From Bugula neritina (Eukaryota > Bryozoa > Gymnolaemata > Cheilostomatida > Bugulidae): a DNA stretch of 40,000 bases. The first letter of the stretch is position 1. Each line of letters opens with the position of its first letter. The notes beneath the pieces are model-generated. The model saw only the letters and a list, made by a program, of their open reading frames with translations, ran no database searches and was not told where the DNA came from. Below are positions 36,830 to 40,000 of the stretch, piece after piece. Location: NCBI GenBank assembly GCA_964035545.1, contig OZ037770.1:10724963-10764962 (forward strand). Reading direction: 5' to 3'. The translations under genes were made by a program, and so were the position numbers.

Positions 36830-37143
36830 TAAACAAAACACTCTAGAACATTCTCAAGCATTCCAGTATAGAAGATTCTAGTAGAAAACATTCCCCACAT
36901 ACCAATACTATTTATAGAAAATCAAAACAAAACATTGGAATTTCCATGGTTATTTCGCAATTATTGCGCAATACCTTGTTTACATTGCTGGACAGTAGTT
37001 AACATGACTAACCAAAACAGTAACAATGAACAATGACCCATCTCTTTGATTAGTCTAGAATATTTATGAACATTCCTGTATAATCATTAGGAAAAACCCG
37101 GTAAGTCTATTTATAGGTATATGTACACTCAGAATTTGTGACA

Positions 37144-37156
37144 ACCCCCCATTCTA
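37144..37156 (-). other. Polypurine tract
   Basis: The minus strand reads AGAATGGGGGGT directly before the LTR start. This is the plus-strand DNA primer position in LTR elements. Confidence 0.75.
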
Positions 37157-37192
37157 AGAGAAATTATCTTGATCATTTCTCCTAACTACTTA

Positions 37193-37315
37193 AAATTCTG
37201 AGTCAATTCGGCTTAGATAATCGGCTCCAACATTGTCCTTTCCTTTGATTGACTCCACCTTGATTCTGAAGTTCTGTAAATACATAGCCCATCTCATCAT
37301 TCTGCTGTTTCTTAC
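37193..37315 (-). pseudogene. RNase H C-terminal remnant
   Basis: Minus-strand frame different from the upstream Gag-PR-IN frame, with stop at 37190-37192. VRNSRMMRWAMYLQNFRIKV followed by IKGKDNVGADYLSRI matches the conserved end of gypsy RNase H (R..RW...LQ.F...V...KG..N..AD.LSR). The RT palm/fingers and the RNase H active-site acidic residues are absent upstream. It lies between integrase and LTR, where RNase H ends in Gmr1-like elements. The deletion junction should fall close to 37315-37330. Confidence 0.8.
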
Positions 37316-40000
37316 TGTACAGGTCCAACAAATCATCTTGGCTTTCTTCTCTTTCCTTATCGTGATCAATAATTCCAGCACCAGCAGCATCTAGAGTCCT
37401 CACAGCTCCAGCAGTCATAGAGTCGGTAGGCGTCTCCCGTTCAAAGTATTTCTTCAGCATGTTGGCATGGTATGTTCTCCTCTTGCCTCTAATGTTGATA
37501 ATGTAGTCATTCAGTCTGACTTTCTCCTCAATATTGAATGGTCCTTGCCAATGCATCAGCAATTTATTTCCATCCGTAGGTAGAAGAATGAGCACTTTGT
37601 CACCAGGTTTGAAGTCTCTCTGCTTAGCTTTCTTGTCAAAATAGTGTTTGTATCTTTTTTGACTGTCTTTTAGCGAAGCTAGTGCCATTTCCATCATGTC
37701 ATCTAAACGCTCTCTCAATTCAAAAACATGTTGATAGCAGGTCTTGACTTCATCGGCAGTGTCTTCCTTTGTCCAAAGTTGTCGCAGGATGTACATTGGT
37801 CCACGTACAGTTCTTCCATAGAGTAACTCGAATGGGGCGAAGCCTGTTGATTCCTGTGGGACTTCTCTATATGCAAATAGAGCCGCATTGATGAATCGAT
37901 GCCACTGTCTTGGCTCTTTAGCACACAACTTTTTTAACATACTCTTGAGGGTTCCGTTGAACTTTTCCACAAGTCCATTGGCCATTGCATGGTATGGTGA
38001 AGTAGGAAGTTGTCGCATGTCAAGTAATCTGGTAAACTCTTTCATGTAGTCCGAGATGAATTGAGTTCCTTGATCGCTTATCACCTCCTCTGGTATCCCA
38101 ACACGACTGTATATGTCAAGCAGCGCTTCAGCTACAGTAGCTGAGTCAATGTTCTTCAATGGTGTAGCTTCAGGATATCTTGTAGCATAGTCAACTAAAG
38201 TTAGGATGTAGCGGTGTCCTTTCTCACTTGGAGGGTTAATTGGTCCGACTAGGTCTATTGCACATCTCTTGAATGGGGTGTCAATTAGTGGAGTTTCCTG
38301 TACTGGAACTTTCATGACTGAGCCTTTTTTCACCGTCTTCTGGCAAATGTCACATGATTGACAGAAACGTACGACATCTCCGTTTAGTCCTGGCCAGAAG
38401 AAGTTGGAAAGCACTCTATCAGTGGTTTTCTTTACTCCTAGGTGTCCGCTCATTATGCAGTCATGAGCTTTCTGTAGAACTTCCTTCCTCAGTGAACTGG
38501 GTACCATGAGTTGTTTAACAGGTTTTACACTGACAGACTTCGAGTCGGTGTACTCACGGTACAGAATCTTATTCCTCACCACAAACCTGGTGGTGCATCC
38601 CTTTTTCTCCTTCACTTCTTTTGCATCGAAGAAACGCTCCAATGTGGGGTCATCTCTCTGCAGTCTGGCTATTTCATCTTTCCCTATACTTAATGGGTTA
38701 GCATTTGAATCAATCATCAGGGGTTTGTCTCCTGACTTCTCCTTGACAGCTTGAGCTCTTGTGGTTACGGCGCAGTCCTTCCAGTTTTCCAGCGGTTGGT
38801 CAGCTGATCTCGCTCCATCCACATTCCCAATAAGCAGGTCACAAATCGTCTTGTCCATTACTGCAGCTTTGACGACACCATTGTAAAATGGTGAGCGTAC
38901 TGAGATAAGTGCCCATTGAGCCTCCCTAACACTTGCATCAGCCATATTCAGATAAACTGATTCTCCAGTTAAATGTTGAGGTTGCACATACTTTGCATTG
39001 ACTACAATGCAACCACAGCCGGTGTCGCGCATTACAGTAGCTCGTTGGCCATTGACTTCCGCATCAAATATCGCTGTGCCCCCATCTTTGAATTTAGGTC
39101 CATTCTTGCAGACAGCAGCGTTGACAAACTTTTTACCATTAACTGTGATTTCCGTAGGTTCTTCCACTTTAGATGAGATTCCTGGATCTGTGACCACAGT
39201 CTTATTCGGAGTAGTCGCTATTGCAGCAGCAGCATGCACTGACCTTCCACCATACTTTCTGCAGTCTGAAGTATTGTGATTGTTCATCTTGCAATGTGAA
39301 CAGTACTTCTTCCCTCGCCGTGGGCAGTTACGAGCAATGTGTGATTTATCTTTGCAGATGAAGCATGCACCATCGCTTTTACTTCCTTGTTCAGCATTCA
39401 TGCTATCGGCAGGTGTGTTTTCCATCCTTTTTATATTAGTTTTCTTAGTCTTTGCTAGTTTCCTTCCACGGGCGTGCAAAAATAGTGACGCTGCATCACA
39501 CATGTCCTCACTGCTGTTGTAGGAATTTTGCTTTAAGTGCACAGCTAAGTCGTCTGGGCATGACGATATAAATTGTTCAGTCGCCACCAGTTTGGCTATG
39601 TCCATGCCCCCTGAAAGCTCTACCCACTTGTGCACATAACTTTCTATCCTAGTGAACAGTTGTGCAGGAGTTTCATCCTCGTAAGCTTCTGCCTCTCTGA
39701 GCTTTTTTCTGTAGCCCTCTTGAGTCAAGTTAAAGCGCTCCAATAGGGCTTCTTTGACTTTTTTATAATCTCTACGATCGGTAGGTGACAACCGGATGTA
39801 AGCTTCTGTTGCTGTACCCCTTAGGTACTGACTGAGATGGTAGGGCCAATCTCCCTTGTCCCAGTTACATCCTTCGGCAACCCACTCGAACCGCTCTAAA
39901 TAGCTATCCATTTCGTCCACCTTCTCATCAAAGAATGGTATTTTTGGTTTTGGTTTGTTAGCTATTTCTAACCTGGTGCTCTCATGTCTTGAGTGCTCCA
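37203..40000 (-). CDS. Gag-protease-integrase polyprotein, no RT (5' partial)
   Basis: The frame is open to the window edge; the codon at 39918-39920 is GTG and upstream codons continue sensibly (NKPKPKIPFFDEKVDEMDSYLERFEW), so the start is outside. Counting from 39920: Gag capsid 1-150 with a SCAN-like block at about 63-150 (FNLTQEGY...LVATEQFI..CPDDLAVHLK); two CX2CX4HX4C zinc knuckles at 186-199 and 207-220; aspartic protease DTG at 299-301; integrase zinc module H486, H493, C523, C526; catalytic D556, D616 and E652 with exact DDx35E spacing; GPF C-terminal motif at 793-795. Only about 185 residues separate protease from integrase, and no RT is present there. The last ~35 residues are out-of-frame reading of the RNase H remnant. 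This copy cannot supply RT, but integrase looks intact. Confidence 0.88.
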   Translation of the reverse strand, partial: EHSRHESTRLEIANKPKPKIPFFDEKVDEMDSYLERFEWVAEGCNWDKGDWPYHLSQYLRGTATEAYIRLSPTDRRDYKKVKEALLERFNLTQEGYRKKLREAEAYEDETPAQLFTRIESYVHKWVELSGGMDIAKLVATEQFISSCPDDLAVHLKQNSYNSSEDMCDAASLFLHARGRKLAKTKKTNIKRMENTPADSMNAEQGSKSDGACFICKDKSHIARNCPRRGKKYCSHCKMNNHNTSDCRKYGGRSVHAAAAIATTPNKTVVTDPGISSKVEEPTEITVNGKKFVNAAVCKNGPKFKDGGTAIFDAEVNGQRATVMRDTGCGCIVVNAKYVQPQHLTGESVYLNMADASVREAQWALISVRSPFYNGVVKAAVMDKTICDLLIGNVDGARSADQPLENWKDCAVTTRAQAVKEKSGDKPLMIDSNANPLSIGKDEIARLQRDDPTLERFFDAKEVKEKKGCTTRFVVRNKILYREYTDSKSVSVKPVKQLMVPSSLRKEVLQKAHDCIMSGHLGVKKTTDRVLSNFFWPGLNGDVVRFCQSCDICQKTVKKGSVMKVPVQETPLIDTPFKRCAIDLVGPINPPSEKGHRYILTLVDYATRYPEATPLKNIDSATVAEALLDIYSRVGIPEEVISDQGTQFISDYMKEFTRLLDMRQLPTSPYHAMANGLVEKFNGTLKSMLKKLCAKEPRQWHRFINAALFAYREVPQESTGFAPFELLYGRTVRGPMYILRQLWTKEDTADEVKTCYQHVFELRERLDDMMEMALASLKDSQKRYKHYFDKKAKQRDFKPGDKVLILLPTDGNKLLMHWQGPFNIEEKVRLNDYIINIRGKRRTYHANMLKKYFERETPTDSMTAGAVRTLDAAGAGIIDHDKEREESQDDLLDLYSKKQQNDEMGYVFTELQNQGGVNQRKGQCWSRLSKPN

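Larger units (their letters stand above)
36597..37143 (-). repeat. 3' long terminal repeat (547 bp)
   Basis: On the minus strand it begins TGTCACAAATTC at 37143 and ends TTTTGTGACA at 36597, giving the inverted ends TGTCACA/TGTGACA. Immediately upstream on the minus strand is a G-run polypurine tract. It contains a TATA box (CTATAAATA, 36829-36821) and AATAAA (36714-36709) about 110 bases later, a plausible U3-R-U5 layout. Confidence 0.85.
36597..40000 (-). mobile_element. Gmr1-like Ty3/gypsy LTR retrotransposon, internally deleted, cut by window edge
   Basis: The minus-strand element consists of a 3' LTR (36597-37143), a polypurine tract, an RNase H remnant and a Gag-PR-IN frame that runs off the right edge. 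It sits in an intron of the plus-strand MS4A-like gene, in the opposite orientation. The 5' LTR and primer binding site are outside the window. The order Gag, protease, integrase, (RT deleted), RNase H end, LTR is the signature of Gmr1-like elements, which have gypsy-type enzymes in copia-type order. Confidence 0.8.

Noticed and set aside
36585-36836. Minus-strand open frame of 83 codons in the LTR
   Set aside because: Lies wholly in the LTR, without family resemblance; the LTR structure explains the sequence.
38506-39522. Several plus-strand open frames opposite Gag-PR-IN
   Set aside because: Antisense shadows of the well-supported minus-strand polyprotein.

Overview
The window is AT-rich DNA from an animal, most likely an invertebrate. 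The evidence is spliced genes with GT..AG introns, PAN/apple, F5/8 type C (discoidin/fucolectin-like), EGF-like and MS4A/CD20-like four-membrane-span domains, animal non-LTR retrotransposon remnants, a Gmr1-like LTR element and very long (TA)n arrays. I cannot name the species. There are no operons or bacterial signals. Exons were joined by splice consensus and reading phase only, so gene models are inferences.

Layout. 0.36-0.79 kb: last two exons of a membrane protein (+). 3.56-4.87 kb: EGF and membrane-span exons on the minus strand, partly decayed. 6.1-6.5 kb: a Thr/Pro-coding minisatellite whose core is inverted. 8.4-10.2 kb: a frameshifted MS4A-like copy (-). 11.9-12.7 kb: a 5'-truncated non-LTR retrotransposon with a CAAA tail. 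12.7-15.0 and 17.1-19.5 kb: two tandem paralogues (-) of an unrecognised ~600-residue protein, with the same intron position, intron phase and TATA-box spacing. 20.9-21.8 kb: a second non-LTR fragment. 22.4-25.5 kb (+) and 28.0-30.2 kb (-): two convergent secreted PAN plus F5/8C genes; the second has an in-frame stop. 30.4-32.6 kb: the most notable region, described below. 34.0-36.2 kb: a good MS4A-like gene (+), interrupted in an intron by an LTR retrotransposon that runs from 36.6 kb out of the window.

The main discovery candidate is a 272-bp tandem repeat at 30.4-31.1 kb, with a diverged inverted single copy at 32.3-32.6 kb. Every monomer carries a type I hammerhead self-cleaving ribozyme: CUGAUGA core, GGGG/CCCC stem II, GAAA, short stem III, GUC cleavage triplet, and long stem I with an internal loop. 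The first copy has every core residue; the other three each carry one damaging change. The rest of the monomer folds into nested hairpins. This is the layout of animal retrozymes and hammerhead satellites, which are processed to small circular RNAs.

The second candidate is the LTR element. It encodes a SCAN-like Gag, protease and integrase with no reverse transcriptase between protease and integrase, and the C-terminal end of an RNase H lies downstream of integrase. This indicates Gmr1-type gene order (PR-IN-RT-RH) in a copy that lost RT and most of RNase H by internal deletion.
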